Source of the DNA: Mycolicibacterium hodleri
GTDB lineage: Bacteria; Actinomycetota; Actinomycetes; Mycobacteriales; Mycobacteriaceae
Direction of reading: 5' to 3'
Length of the DNA: 64,000 nt
Assembly: GCF_025822245.1 (NCBI RefSeq)
Contig: NZ_JACKTL010000033.1
Location: 484,435 to 548,434 of the forward strand
Shown: in pieces, positions 36,557 to 45,480 of the stretch
Numbering within the stretch: the first letter of the stretch is position 1
Layout of the letters: every line of letters starts with the position of its first letter
Notes under the pieces: model-generated
What the model saw: the letters and a program-made list of their open reading frames with translations, nothing else
Told to the model about the DNA's origin: nothing
The model's database searches: none
Position numbers and translations under genes: made by a program

Positions 36557-39097
36557 CTACCCCATCCGCCCCGCGTCGACCACCCGGATCACCGCCGTGC
36601 CCTCCTCGTCGGAGGCCTCCAGGTCGACTTCGACGTCGAAGCCCCAATCCCGGTCGCCGGCAGGGTCGTCCAGGATCTGCCGCACGTCCCACCGGCCGGG
36701 CTGGCGGTCGACGATCAGCAGGGCGGGGCCACGGGCGTCGGCGCCGGTGCCGACGGAATCGTGCTCCTCGAAGTACTCGGCACCCACCTCCGCCCAGCGT
36801 TCGGTGGTCCACCCGGCGTCCCCGTCGAGCTGGCCGAGGTCGTACCAGCGCCGGCGCGCGAAGAGTTCTACCCGCCGGAACAGCGCGTTGCGGACCATCG
36901 CGGTGAAGGCGCGCTCGTTGCCGGTCAGCGGGCGGGGTCGGGCCGGCACCGCCACCGGGGCGTCCAGCGGCTGGTCTGGACTGGTGAGCTGCTCCCACTC
37001 GTCGAGCAGGCTCGAATCCACTTGGCGGACGAGCTCACCCAGCCATTCGACGACGTCGGTGACCTCCTCGGTGCGGGCCGAGGCGGGCACACCCGACCGC
37101 AGTGCCTTGAACGCGTCGGAGAGGTAGCGCAGCACGGCGCCCTCGGAGCGGGTCAACGCGTAGACGCTGACGAACTCCCGGAACGTGAAGGCCCGCTCCC
37201 ACATCTCGCGCACGATCGACTTCGGCGACAGCTGACCGTCGGCGGCCCACGGGTTGCTCTGCAGGTACACGTCGAAGACGTGCCCGAGCACGTCCTCGAG
37301 CGGCTTGGGATAGGTCACGTCGTCGAGCAGCGCGATCCGCTCGTCGTACTCGATGCCCTCGGCCTTCATCGCGGCGACGGCCTCGCCCCTGGCCTTCTTC
37401 AGTTGCGCCGACAGGATCTGGCGGGGATCCTCCAGCGTCGCCTCGATCACCGAAACCACGTCCAGCGCATAGGTATCCGAGGCGGGGTCGAGCACGTCGA
37501 TGGCGGCGAGGGCGAACGTCGACAGCGGCTGGTTCAGGGCGAAGTCGGGTGGCAGGTCGACGGTCAGCCGGTAACGCCGTCCGTCCGGCTCGGGCTCGGG
37601 GAGCCGTTCCAGTACCCCGGCCTGCAGCAGCGACCTGGCGATGCCGACCGCCTCCCGGATGTGCTTGAGCTGTCGCTTGCGCGGCTCGTGGTTGTCGGTG
37701 AGCAGGCGCCGCATCGCGACGAACGGGTCGCCGGGGCGGTCGACGACGTCGAGGATCATCGCCGTCGACACCCGCATGTTGCTCGTCAACGGCTCGGGGG
37801 AGGCCTCCACCAGGCGCGTCATCGTCTTCTCGCTCCACGGCACCATGCCCTCGGGCACCTTGCGGCGCACCAACTTTCGACGCTTCTTCGGATCGTCGGC
37901 GACCTTGGCGAACTGCTTGAGATTTTCGACCTCGTGCTCGGGCGCCTCGACCACGACGGTGCCCGCGGTGTCGTAACCGGCCCGCCCGGCGCGGCCCGCG
38001 ATCTGGTGGAACTCGCGGGCGTTGAGCAACCGGGTGCGGGTGCCGTCGTACTTCGACAGCGCCGAGAACACGACCGTGCGGATCGGCACGTTGATGCCGA
38101 CGCCGAGCGTGTCGGTGCCGCAGATGACCTTGAGTAGACCGGCTTGGGCCAGCTGTTCGACCAGTCGCCGGTACTTCGGCAGCATGCCGGCGTGGTGGAC
38201 GCCGATGCCGTGCCGGACCAACCGCGACAGCGTCGTGCCGAAGGCCGACGAAAAGCGAAAGGCACCAATCAGTTCGGCGATGGCCGCCTTCTCCTCCTTG
38301 GTGCTGACGTTGACGCTCATCAGCGCCTGCGCTCGCTCCAGGGCCGAGGCCTGGGTGAAGTGCACGACGTAGACCGGAGCCTGCTTCGTGTCGAGCAGGT
38401 CCTGGATCGTCTCGTGCATCGGGGTGGTCGCGTAGTAGTAGTGCAGCGGCACGGGCCGTTCGGCGTTGGCGACCAGCGCGGTCGTCCGGCCGGTACGACG
38501 GGTCAGGTCGTCGCGCAGGAACGTGACGTCGCCCAGGGTGGCCGACATCAGCAGGAATTGCGCCCTTGGCAATTCGAGCAGCGGGACCTGCCAGGCCCAC
38601 CCCCGGTCGGGGTCGCCGTAGAAGTGGAACTCGTCCATGACCACCAACCCGATGTCGGCGTCGGCGCCCTCCCGCAGGGCGGTGTTGGCCAACACCTCGG
38701 CGGTGCACGCGATGATCGGCGCGCCGGCGTTGACCGAGGCGTCGCCGGTCAGCATTCCGACGTTGGCTGCCCCGAACACGTCGCACAGCGCGAAGAACTT
38801 CTCGCTGACCAGTGCCTTGATGGGTGCGGTGTAGAAGCTGCGCGTCCCCGCCGCGAGCGCCGCGTACAGCGCGCCGGTCGCGACGAGCGACTTGCCCGAG
38901 CCGGTCGGGGTGGCCAGGATGACGTTCGCGCCGCTGACCAACTCGATCAGCGCTTCCTCCTGTGCCGGGTACAGCACGGTGCCGCTCGCCTCGGCCCAGG
39001 CGGCGAACGAGGCGAACAGTTCGTCGGGATCGGTGCCCTTGGCGCGCAGCGTGGACAGGTCGCCAGGGTCGGGCAGCAGGGCAGGGGCGGTGGTCAT
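36557..39097 (-). CDS. Ski2-like DEAD/DEAH helicase with DUF3516 C-terminal region
   Basis: 846 residues from ATG 39097. Superfamily 2 motifs: Walker A TPTGSGKS (63-70), DEFH (155-158, in place of DEVH/DEAH), SAT (185-187), and motif VI HQIAGRAGRAGYD. The long C-terminal half corresponds to the DUF3516 region of actinobacterial helicases related to HelY. Likely RNA or DNA unwinding in RNA metabolism or repair; the exact role is unknown. The frame upstream of 39097 is open but not helicase-like. Confidence 0.88.
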   Translation of the reverse strand: MTTAPALLPDPGDLSTLRAKGTDPDELFASFAAWAEASGTVLYPAQEEALIELVSGANVILATPTGSGKSLVATGALYAALAAGTRSFYTAPIKALVSEKFFALCDVFGAANVGMLTGDASVNAGAPIIACTAEVLANTALREGADADIGLVVMDEFHFYGDPDRGWAWQVPLLELPRAQFLLMSATLGDVTFLRDDLTRRTGRTTALVANAERPVPLHYYYATTPMHETIQDLLDTKQAPVYVVHFTQASALERAQALMSVNVSTKEEKAAIAELIGAFRFSSAFGTTLSRLVRHGIGVHHAGMLPKYRRLVEQLAQAGLLKVICGTDTLGVGINVPIRTVVFSALSKYDGTRTRLLNAREFHQIAGRAGRAGYDTAGTVVVEAPEHEVENLKQFAKVADDPKKRRKLVRRKVPEGMVPWSEKTMTRLVEASPEPLTSNMRVSTAMILDVVDRPGDPFVAMRRLLTDNHEPRKRQLKHIREAVGIARSLLQAGVLERLPEPEPDGRRYRLTVDLPPDFALNQPLSTFALAAIDVLDPASDTYALDVVSVIEATLEDPRQILSAQLKKARGEAVAAMKAEGIEYDERIALLDDVTYPKPLEDVLGHVFDVYLQSNPWAADGQLSPKSIVREMWERAFTFREFVSVYALTRSEGAVLRYLSDAFKALRSGVPASARTEEVTDVVEWLGELVRQVDSSLLDEWEQLTSPDQPLDAPVAVPARPRPLTGNERAFTAMVRNALFRRVELFARRRWYDLGQLDGDAGWTTERWAEVGAEYFEEHDSVGTGADARGPALLIVDRQPGRWDVRQILDDPAGDRDWGFDVEVDLEASDEEGTAVIRVVDAGRMG

Positions 39098-39166
39098 CGT
39101 GGGTCCAGCCTGCCCGACCGACCGGCGTTGGAGTAATTCCGTCGAGACCGGGGCATCCCCCTCACC

Positions 39167-39325
39167 ATGTCCAGGCGAAACGAGTACACCGGCGACACGT
39201 GCGTCTGTGGACGTCCCACCTACTACCGGGTGGTGCAGGTGGGCGACCGTCCGGAGTCCCGGCGTGGACCGTCCTGCTGGCACGACGGCTGCGCGCAAGT
39301 CGACGGCTGGCAGGATCGTGGCTAG
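39167..39325 (+). CDS. Small Cys/His-rich protein, putative zinc-binding (52 aa)
   Basis: ATG 39167 to TAG 39323-39325. The peptide has CVCGRP (Cys12, Cys14) and CWHDGC (Cys37, His39, Cys42), a layout like a small zinc ribbon or knuckle, and a charged rest. It lies divergent to the helicase (69 bp between starts) and just upstream of the FAD oxidoreductase. No clear ribosome-binding site, which lowers confidence; the ordered Cys pairs raise it. Confidence 0.5.
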   Translation: MSRRNEYTGDTCVCGRPTYYRVVQVGDRPESRRGPSCWHDGCAQVDGWQDRG

Positions 39326-39353
39326 CCACTGAGTGCTCTGTCAGACTCTCGGG

Positions 39354-40724
39354 GTGCCTCCCGTCAACGGTCACGTCTCCCACTGGTTCGACAAGATCCC
39401 GTCGCCGCGCACGGCGCTGCCCGGGGATCGGGACGCCGACGTGTGCATCGTCGGCGCCGGGTTCACCGGGCTGTGGACCGCCTACTACCTCAAGCGCGCC
39501 GACCCGTCGCTGCGCGTCACCGTCCTGGAGGCGCGGTTCGCGGGCTTCGGCGCGTCGGGCCGCAACGGTGGCTGGCTGTCGGCGATGGCCCCCGGTGATC
39601 GGCACGAGCTTGCCCGCGAGCGTGGCCGCGACGCGGTCGTGGCCTGGCAGCGGGCGCTCGTCGAGGCGGTCGACGAAGTGGTCGACGTCGCCAGGCGCGA
39701 GGGCGTCGACGCGGGCATCGTCAAGGGCGGCACCCTGCAGATCGCCCGCAACGCCGCCCAGGCCCGGCGGCTCGCCGAACGGCGCGCCGAGGAAAGCAGC
39801 TGGGGGTTCACCGACTTCACCGAGTTGACGACGGCCGAAGCGGCGCAACGGGTTCGGTTCTCTCGCGTGGTCGCGGCCCATCACACGCCGCACTGTGCCC
39901 GCATCCAGCCGGCTGCGCTGGCCCGCGGTTTGGCCGACGTCGTGGAACGCCTGGGCGTCGACGTCTACGAAATGTCTCCGGTGACGGAGATCGCCGCCGG
40001 CCGCGCCACCACGCCGACTGGCACCGTCCGGGCACCCGTCGTCCTACGCGCCACCGAGGGCTTCACGGCGGGGTTGCCGGGGCTGAAGCGTCGCTGGCTG
40101 CCGATGAACAGTTCGTTGATCGCCACCGAGCCGATCGGTCCGGACGTGTGGGAGTCCATCGGGTGGGACGGCCGCGAGACGGTCGGGGACATGGCGCACG
40201 GATTCTTCTACGCCCAGCGCACGGCCGACGACCGCATCGCCATCGGTGGTCGCAGCGTGCCCTACCGGTACGCGTCGCGGACCGACGTCGACGGTCGCGT
40301 GCCGCAGCGCACCATCCGGGAGCTGACCGCCGTGTTGCACGACGTCCTGCCCCAGGTGCGCAACGTCCCGATCGCCCACGGGTGGTGTGGGGTGCTGGCG
40401 GTTCCGCGGGACTGGTCGGCCGGCGTCGACTTCGACAGGACGACCGGGCTCGGCTGGGCGGGCGGCTACGTCGGGCACGGCGTCACCGCGACCAACCTCG
40501 CCGGGCGGACGCTGGCGGATCTGGTGCTCGGTGAGAAGACGCCGCGAACGGAGCTGGCCTGGGTGGGACATCGATCGAAGAACTGGGAGCCCGAGCCGTT
40601 GCGCTGGCTCGGCGTCCGCAGCCTCTACCTCGCCTACAAGGCCGCCGACCGGCACGAGTTCGGCGGCCGCGCCACGACGTCGCCGATCGCGTCGGTCGCC
40701 GACCGGATCAGCCGCAAGCCCTAA
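39354..40724 (+). CDS. FAD-dependent amine/amino-acid oxidoreductase (DAO family)
   Basis: 456 residues from GTG 39354. Dinucleotide-binding GAGFTG after beta1 (DVCIVGAGFTGLWTAYYL), LEARFAGFGASGRNGGW (typical of DadA/PuuB-type oxidases), and the C-terminal FAD contact GLGWAGGYVGHGVTATNLAGRTLADL. Likely oxidises a secondary amine or amino acid; gamma-glutamylputrescine oxidase-like proteins are the nearest type I recall. Substrate not determinable. The stop overlaps the convergent SRPBCC gene by 4 bp. Confidence 0.87.
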   Translation: MPPVNGHVSHWFDKIPSPRTALPGDRDADVCIVGAGFTGLWTAYYLKRADPSLRVTVLEARFAGFGASGRNGGWLSAMAPGDRHELARERGRDAVVAWQRALVEAVDEVVDVARREGVDAGIVKGGTLQIARNAAQARRLAERRAEESSWGFTDFTELTTAEAAQRVRFSRVVAAHHTPHCARIQPAALARGLADVVERLGVDVYEMSPVTEIAAGRATTPTGTVRAPVVLRATEGFTAGLPGLKRRWLPMNSSLIATEPIGPDVWESIGWDGRETVGDMAHGFFYAQRTADDRIAIGGRSVPYRYASRTDVDGRVPQRTIRELTAVLHDVLPQVRNVPIAHGWCGVLAVPRDWSAGVDFDRTTGLGWAGGYVGHGVTATNLAGRTLADLVLGEKTPRTELAWVGHRSKNWEPEPLRWLGVRSLYLAYKAADRHEFGGRATTSPIASVADRISRKP

Positions 40725-41182
40725 GTCCCCTCCGCTCGGGCCTTCAGCCGCTGCAGCGTCAGCTCGATGTTCTTCTCGTTGGCCGACGTGCGGTCGGAGA
40801 CCCCCGTCGCGATGCCCGCGGGCTTGCGGAACCAGCCCGGCCGCCGGTCCCAGGTCTGCTCGGTGACCCGGCAGCCGCCGTCGACCGGTTCGATGTCGTA
40901 GCGCCAGTGCGCCACGGGGACCACCATGCTCTTGACGTCGAAGGCGAACACCCGGCCGGGCTCGGCGTGGGTGACGGTGCACGTGGTGGTCCACGACTTG
41001 CCGCCGTTGGCGTTGCGCCCCTTGAACACCGCACCGGGCGCCGCGCCGTCCCCGCGGTGCCACTGCATCGCATGGGCCTCCTCGGCGAGCGTGGCCATCG
41101 TCGGGAGGTCGGTGATGAGGGCGTACACGTCGGCGCAGCTGGCCGCGATCGTCACCGACGCCTGCGCCGAGGGTTCGTTCAT
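40721..41182 (-). CDS. SRPBCC (polyketide cyclase/START-like) protein
   Basis: 153 residues from ATG 41182. Helix-grip fold pattern: SVTIAASCADVYALITDLPTMATL at the start, GAVFKGRN, TVTHAEPGRVFAFDV, WRYDIEP, CRVTEQTW, and a C-terminal long helix. Mycobacterial SRPBCC proteins bind hydrophobic ligands; function unknown. Confidence 0.83.
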   Translation of the reverse strand: MNEPSAQASVTIAASCADVYALITDLPTMATLAEEAHAMQWHRGDGAAPGAVFKGRNANGGKSWTTTCTVTHAEPGRVFAFDVKSMVVPVAHWRYDIEPVDGGCRVTEQTWDRRPGWFRKPAGIATGVSDRTSANEKNIELTLQRLKARAEGT

Positions 41183-41242
41183 GGCGCGATGGTAACGAGC
41201 GGGCTCGGAAACAAGGCCGGGTCGGCCAACGTTGGTTCGAAG

Positions 41243-41614
41243 ATGACCGAACGAACCGTCCTTGAGCCCACCGCAGAGCACCCCATCACCGTCACGCCGA
41301 CCGGCAAGCACGTCGTCGTCCGCGTGAACGGCGAGGTCGTCGCCGAGACCGACGCCGCGCTGACCCTGCAGGAGTCGACCTACCCGGCCGTGCAATACGT
41401 CCCCCTGGCCGACGTGTCGCCCTCGGCGCTGACGCGCAGCGATACCACCACCTACTGCCCGTACAAGGGCGAGGCGAACTACTACCACCTCAGCGCCGCC
41501 GGCAGCACCGTCGACGACGCGATCTGGACCTACGAGCAGCCGTACCCCGCCGTGGGTGCCATCGCAGGTCACGTGGCGTTCTACGCAGACAAGGCCGACG
41601 TCGCGGTCGGATAA
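41243..41614 (+). CDS. DUF427 domain protein
   Basis: 123 residues. Contains the DUF427 core: VVVRVNGEVVAETDAALTLQESTYPAVQYVPLADV and CPYKGEANYYHL. A small beta-barrel of unknown function, common in actinobacteria. It starts at ATG 41243 and is followed 3 to 9 bp later by a DNA glycosylase gene, so the two are probably co-transcribed. Confidence 0.88.
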   Translation: MTERTVLEPTAEHPITVTPTGKHVVVRVNGEVVAETDAALTLQESTYPAVQYVPLADVSPSALTRSDTTTYCPYKGEANYYHLSAAGSTVDDAIWTYEQPYPAVGAIAGHVAFYADKADVAVG

Positions 41615-41623
41615 TCTTTGGCG

Positions 41624-42532
41624 GTGTCGAGTCACGCCAGCGTCACCTTCGAGAGGCCCGCGAGCCCCTCGATGACGCTGTCCCCGCAGCGTCGCGGCCC
41701 GGGTGACCCCTGTTACCAGCTGGTCGACGGGGCGATCTGGAAGACCAGCCTGCTGCCCAGTGGGCCGGTGACCGCGCGCATCGTGACGTCGTCGCGCACG
41801 ACCGTCGACTGCGAGGCGTGGGGCGCCGGTGCCCCCGAGTTCCTCGACCGGCTGCCGGCGCTGTTGGGCGTGGACGACGACGCGACCGGGTTCGCTCCGG
41901 AGGAACCGACGATTGCGGTGGCCCACCGGCGGGTCCCGCACCTACGCCTCGGCCGCACGAACCAGGTGTTGGAGGCGCTCGTCCCCGCCGTGCTCGAACA
42001 GCGGGTGGCGGGCAAGGACGCGTTCCGGGCCTGGCGGCTGCTGGTGACGAAGTTCGGGTCGCCCGCGCCCGGCCCCGCTCCCGAGCGCATGCGCGTGCCC
42101 CCGCCGGCCGACGTGTGGCGGCGCATCCCGTCGTGGGAGTTTCATCTCGCCAACGTCGACCCGGGACGCGCGCGCACGCTGGTGGGGTGTGCGCAGCGGG
42201 CTGACGCGTTGGAGCGCCTGTCGAAACGTCCGTCGGAGGACGCCAGGACCGCATTGATGACGCTGCCGGGAGTGGGGATCTGGACGGCCGCCGAGGTCGC
42301 CCAACGGGCGTGGGGCGACGCCGACGCGTTGTCCGTCGGCGACTACCACCTGTCCAACGTCGTGGGGTCGACGTTGCTCGGTCACCGGATCGACGACGAG
42401 GAAATGCTCGTACTCCTGGAACCACTTCGGCCCCACCGTTTTCGGGCCGTGCGGCTGCTGGAGGTCAGCGGGCTGGCACGCAATCCCCGCTTCGGGGCGC
42501 GAATGGCGATCCCGAATCTGCGCGCGCTCTAG
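41624..42532 (+). CDS. DNA-3-methyladenine glycosylase II-like protein (AlkA/HhH-GPD superfamily)
   Basis: 302 residues from GTG 41624 (an in-frame TTG at 41618 is possible). The helix-hairpin-helix LMTLPGVGIWTAAEVAQRAWG is followed by the catalytic Asp in SVGDYHL, the hallmark of HhH-GPD glycosylases that remove alkylated bases. No iron-sulfur cluster loop. Works in base excision repair. The convergent DUF2461 gene overlaps it by 4 bp (CTAG). Confidence 0.87.
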   Translation: MSSHASVTFERPASPSMTLSPQRRGPGDPCYQLVDGAIWKTSLLPSGPVTARIVTSSRTTVDCEAWGAGAPEFLDRLPALLGVDDDATGFAPEEPTIAVAHRRVPHLRLGRTNQVLEALVPAVLEQRVAGKDAFRAWRLLVTKFGSPAPGPAPERMRVPPPADVWRRIPSWEFHLANVDPGRARTLVGCAQRADALERLSKRPSEDARTALMTLPGVGIWTAAEVAQRAWGDADALSVGDYHLSNVVGSTLLGHRIDDEEMLVLLEPLRPHRFRAVRLLEVSGLARNPRFGARMAIPNLRAL

Positions 42533-43176
42533 TCACCCAGCCGGGCGGCCACCCATTCGACGAGCGGCCGGGCCGCCCGCCAGTCCGCGCGCACCGCGTC
42601 GACGAACTCCGGCGTGTGGATGATCGGTTCGAAGCCGTACTCCTTGGTGACGGTCAGCGAACGATGCCGCAGCAGGTCGATGCGGGGATGGTCGGCGTCG
42701 AACCCGCGCGGTGAGGTCTTCAGACGGTCGCCGCCGACGGTGAAGCCGGCCCGGGTCAGCTTTGCCAGGATCTTGCCCAGCTGGTCGCCGGTGAGGTCGT
42801 TGACGATCGACGCCCGGATCCTGGCCAGGTCACCCGAGCTGGCGTCGTAGAACCCCGCCCCGGTGCGCACCCCGCGGGCGGCGATCTCCACGTACCAGCC
42901 GCAGGCGGGGCCTGCCCCGACGTAGGCACCCTGGTGGGTCTTGTAGGGCGTCTTGTCCTTGGCGAACCTGACGTCGCGAAACGGACGGAAGACCTTCGCG
43001 GTGCCGAACTCGGGTTCCAGGGCGGTGACCAGTGCGGAGGTCGGCGCCTTCACGCACGTCAGGTAGACGTCCTTGTGGGCCTCCCAGAACGACTTGGTGT
43101 TGTCGATCTCCAAGTCGTCGTAGAAGTCGAGGGCGGCTTCTGGAAAACCCGTGAATCCGGGCGCCGACTCGGTCAT
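42529..43176 (-). CDS. DUF2461 (TIGR02453) family protein
   Basis: 215 residues with the family pattern FYDDLEIDNTKSFWEAHKDVYLTCVKAP, RPFRDVRFAKDKTPYKTHQGAYV and GWYVEI. Cytosolic, function unknown. Single gene, divergent from dps with about 100 bp of promoter region between them. Confidence 0.88.
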   Translation of the reverse strand: MTESAPGFTGFPEAALDFYDDLEIDNTKSFWEAHKDVYLTCVKAPTSALVTALEPEFGTAKVFRPFRDVRFAKDKTPYKTHQGAYVGAGPACGWYVEIAARGVRTGAGFYDASSGDLARIRASIVNDLTGDQLGKILAKLTRAGFTVGGDRLKTSPRGFDADHPRIDLLRHRSLTVTKEYGFEPIIHTPEFVDAVRADWRAARPLVEWVAARLGD

Positions 43177-43215
43177 GTGGCGAGCGTAGCGATCCGATCT
43201 TGCAGCGCCATGGGG

Positions 43216-43241
43216 GTGTAACCCTCCGCGGAGGCGGGTAG
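43216..43241 (+). promoter_or_regulatory. SigF-like promoter of dps with palindromic spacer
   Basis: GTGT (43216-43219), 16 bp, then GGGTAG (43236-43241) resembles the mycobacterial SigF consensus GTTT-N15/17-GGGTA. The spacer contains the perfect 12-bp palindrome CCTCCGCGGAGG (43223-43234), a possible regulator site. Stress or stationary-phase control of dps would fit. Confidence 0.55.
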
Positions 43242-43277
43242 GTGTCTTGGTAAGCGCGAGAAAGGGAGATACAACGC

Positions 43278-43823
43278 ATGGCAGGATTCACGATTCCAGG
43301 AATGTCGGACAAGGCCGCCGGCGAAGTCGCCGACCTGCTGCAGAAGCAGCTGAGCACCTACAACGACCTTCACCTCACGTTGAAGCACGTGCACTGGAAC
43401 GTCGTGGGCCCGAACTTCATCGGCGTCCACGAGATGATCGACCCGCAGGTCGAGTTGGTTCGGGGCTACGCCGACGAGGCCGCCGAGCGCATCGCCACCC
43501 TTGGTGCCTCACCGCAGGGCACGCCGGGCGCCATCATCAAGGACCGCACGTGGGACGACTACTCCGTGGGTCGCGACACCGTTCTGGCGCACCTGGCCGC
43601 CCTCGACCTGGTGTACACCGGGGTCAACGAAGACACCCGCAAGGCCATCCACACGCTCGAGGACCTCGATCCGGTGTCGCAGGACATGCTGATCGGCCAC
43701 GCCGCAGAACTCGAGAAGTTCCAGTGGTTCGTTCGTGCACACCTGGAGAACGCGGGCGGCGATCTGGCCAACCAGGGCGCGTCCACCGAGAAGGGCGCCG
43801 CGCAGAAGACGAAGAAGAAGTAA
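43278..43823 (+). CDS. dps: DNA-protection ferritin-like protein Dps
   Basis: 181 residues, closely similar to M. smegmatis Dps (from memory). Forms a dodecamer that oxidises and stores iron and coats DNA in starvation or oxidative stress. The ferroxidase ligands are visible in HLTLKHVHWNVVGPNFIGVHEMIDPQVELVRGYADEAAE. The C-terminal tail is Lys-rich (TKKK), suited to DNA binding. AAAGGGAG precedes the ATG. A strong hairpin follows at 43851. Confidence 0.95.
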   Translation: MAGFTIPGMSDKAAGEVADLLQKQLSTYNDLHLTLKHVHWNVVGPNFIGVHEMIDPQVELVRGYADEAAERIATLGASPQGTPGAIIKDRTWDDYSVGRDTVLAHLAALDLVYTGVNEDTRKAIHTLEDLDPVSQDMLIGHAAELEKFQWFVRAHLENAGGDLANQGASTEKGAAQKTKKK

Positions 43824-43850
43824 GTCTTCGGTTAAGCAAATAGCCGCGAG

Positions 43851-43881
43851 CGGGCCCGCATCCCCATGGGATGCGGGCCCG
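43851..43881. terminator. Bidirectional hairpin terminator
   Basis: Perfect 14-bp stem CGGGCCCGCATCCC (43851-43864), loop CAT, complement at 43868-43881. It separates the convergent dps and aquaporin genes. No T-tract. Confidence 0.85.
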
Positions 43882-43895
43882 AGTCGTGCGTCGAC

Positions 43896-44666
43896 CTAGT
43901 TCACCTCCTCCAGTGCGTCGTCGCGGACCGGGCGGTCGGCGAGTTCCTCGTTGCGGCCGAACAGAAGTGGGTACGCGGCGCCGGCGATCGCCGCGCCCAC
44001 CAGTGGTGCCAGCCAGAACAGCCACAGTTGTGCCGGTGCGCCTGCCCCGTTGAAGAACGCGACCGCCGTGGACCGCGCCGGGTTGACCGACGTGTTCGAA
44101 ATGGGGATCGAGATCAGGTGGATCAACGTGAGCGTCAGCCCAATTGCCAAGCCGGCAAATCCCTTCGGCGCTCGATCGTCGGTAGAGCCGAGGATGACGA
44201 GCAGGAACAACGCCGTCAGGACCACCTCGGTGACCAGCACCGCCACCATCGAATAGCCACCGGGGGAGTGATCGCCGAATCCGTTGGCGGCCATGTTGCC
44301 CTCGGCCGTCCAGCCGGCCTTGCCCGAGGCGATCACGTAGATGACGCCGCCGGCCACCGCGCCGCCGACGACCTGCGTCAGCCAGTAGGCGGGCAGCGCC
44401 TTCCACTCGACGCGCTTGGCGATGGCCGCCCCCAGCGTCACGGCCGGGTTGAAGTGCCCTCCGGAGACGGTGCCAAATGCGTACACGCCGGTCAGGACCG
44501 TCAGCCCGAACGCCAGGGAGACACCGAGGAATCCGATGCCCAGTGCGGTGCCGTCGCCGGAGGGGAACTTCGCGGCGAACACCGCGCTACCGCAACCCCC
44601 GAGAACGAGCCAGAACGTTCCGATGAACTCTGCTGCCAGGCGATGCCACATGGTGGGTGTGGTCAT
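43896..44666 (-). CDS. aqpZ: Aquaporin (MIP family, AqpZ-like)
   Basis: 256 residues, six transmembrane helices and two half-helices with the NPA boxes GGHFNPAVT and SVNPARS. The narrow, aquaporin-type residues and the GT.WLV start ([20 protein letters not shown]) match AqpZ rather than GlpF. A water channel of the inner membrane. ATG 44666 is preceded by GGAGGA at good spacing. Confidence 0.92.
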   Translation of the reverse strand: MTTPTMWHRLAAEFIGTFWLVLGGCGSAVFAAKFPSGDGTALGIGFLGVSLAFGLTVLTGVYAFGTVSGGHFNPAVTLGAAIAKRVEWKALPAYWLTQVVGGAVAGGVIYVIASGKAGWTAEGNMAANGFGDHSPGGYSMVAVLVTEVVLTALFLLVILGSTDDRAPKGFAGLAIGLTLTLIHLISIPISNTSVNPARSTAVAFFNGAGAPAQLWLFWLAPLVGAAIAGAAYPLLFGRNEELADRPVRDDALEEVN

Positions 44667-45480
44667 GGAAGTGTCCTCCCTCGGCGGCGCGCCGTTGCGC
44701 CACCAATGGTTCGAGGGTCCCACGCGGCCAAACACTTTCGGAACGGTCGTTGCCGAAACTTGTCCCGATGGTGACCGGACCAGCCGTCACCCGTCCGGTT
44801 CGGCTGACGTCGCGTCGCCGCATAGGGTGATCGGCAGCGGGGGCGCTGCGATCCTCGACACGGATCTGCGACGTCTCCGGATGTGGCGGGGCCGTGCCGC
44901 ACGGTATCCGTGGCGGCGGTGTCCGCGGTCGGTACCCCCGACGTTGCACCGCGTCACCGCTGCGTGTCGCAAAGTCGTTGGCGGACAGTGAGAATCGAGT
45001 GTTCCGCGCCGAGGCGGCCGATCGTCGGCGCGTCCATGCGCCGCCGGCGCGGCGTGCGCACCCCTCCGGGGCGCTTCGGGACCGCGTCCGACGGCGAAAA
45101 ATCAATTGCCAGCAAATTGCCAAGATTAAATTGCTGCAGGCAGGCGCTATTGCGAATAGTCATGGCAAACTAGGGCGCGTTGGGCGCGGCGGGCGCCATG
45201 TTTGGCCCAGGCGGCACCGACTGCCTCACCGGCTCACCGCAACAACGGATTTCGTCGTCTCGCCGCCGCGCCGGGCGTCACGTCCCCACATCGGTGCAGC
45301 TCGATCGTTAGGCTTGACTAAGTTGGCATGTCAGGCGGGGTTTGTCATATCGTTTCCTCATTCGTGGCGAGTGGGAAGTCCCGTCGTTCAGTGCTGCACG
45401 TAGCTCGACCCATCGCCCGCCGGCAACAGCCGTCGCTGACGGCTGTCAGCATCAGGCTTCCGTGAAGGTGTGAAGGGCAG
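44667..45480. other. Long intergenic region with an AT-rich patch upstream of gltB
   Basis: I see no convincing gene in these 814 bases. A patch at 45096-45173 is strikingly AT-rich for this genome and carries three AATTGC units (45104, 45115, 45129), two of them AATTGCCA. Nearer gltB, TTGGCA (45323-45328) with 16-17 bp to TCATAT/CATATC could be a promoter, leaving a leader of about 130 bases. Confidence 0.5.

Noticed and set aside
44954..45163. A 69-codon minus-strand frame starting in the AT-rich patch
   Set aside because: Composition changes sharply along it, no ribosome site, no recognisable fold; kept only as part of the intergenic description.
44883..45403. Overlapping plus-strand frames of 96 and 169 codons upstream of gltB
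   Set aside because: Arg/Ser/Pro-rich translation without GC-skew by codon position expected of a gene.
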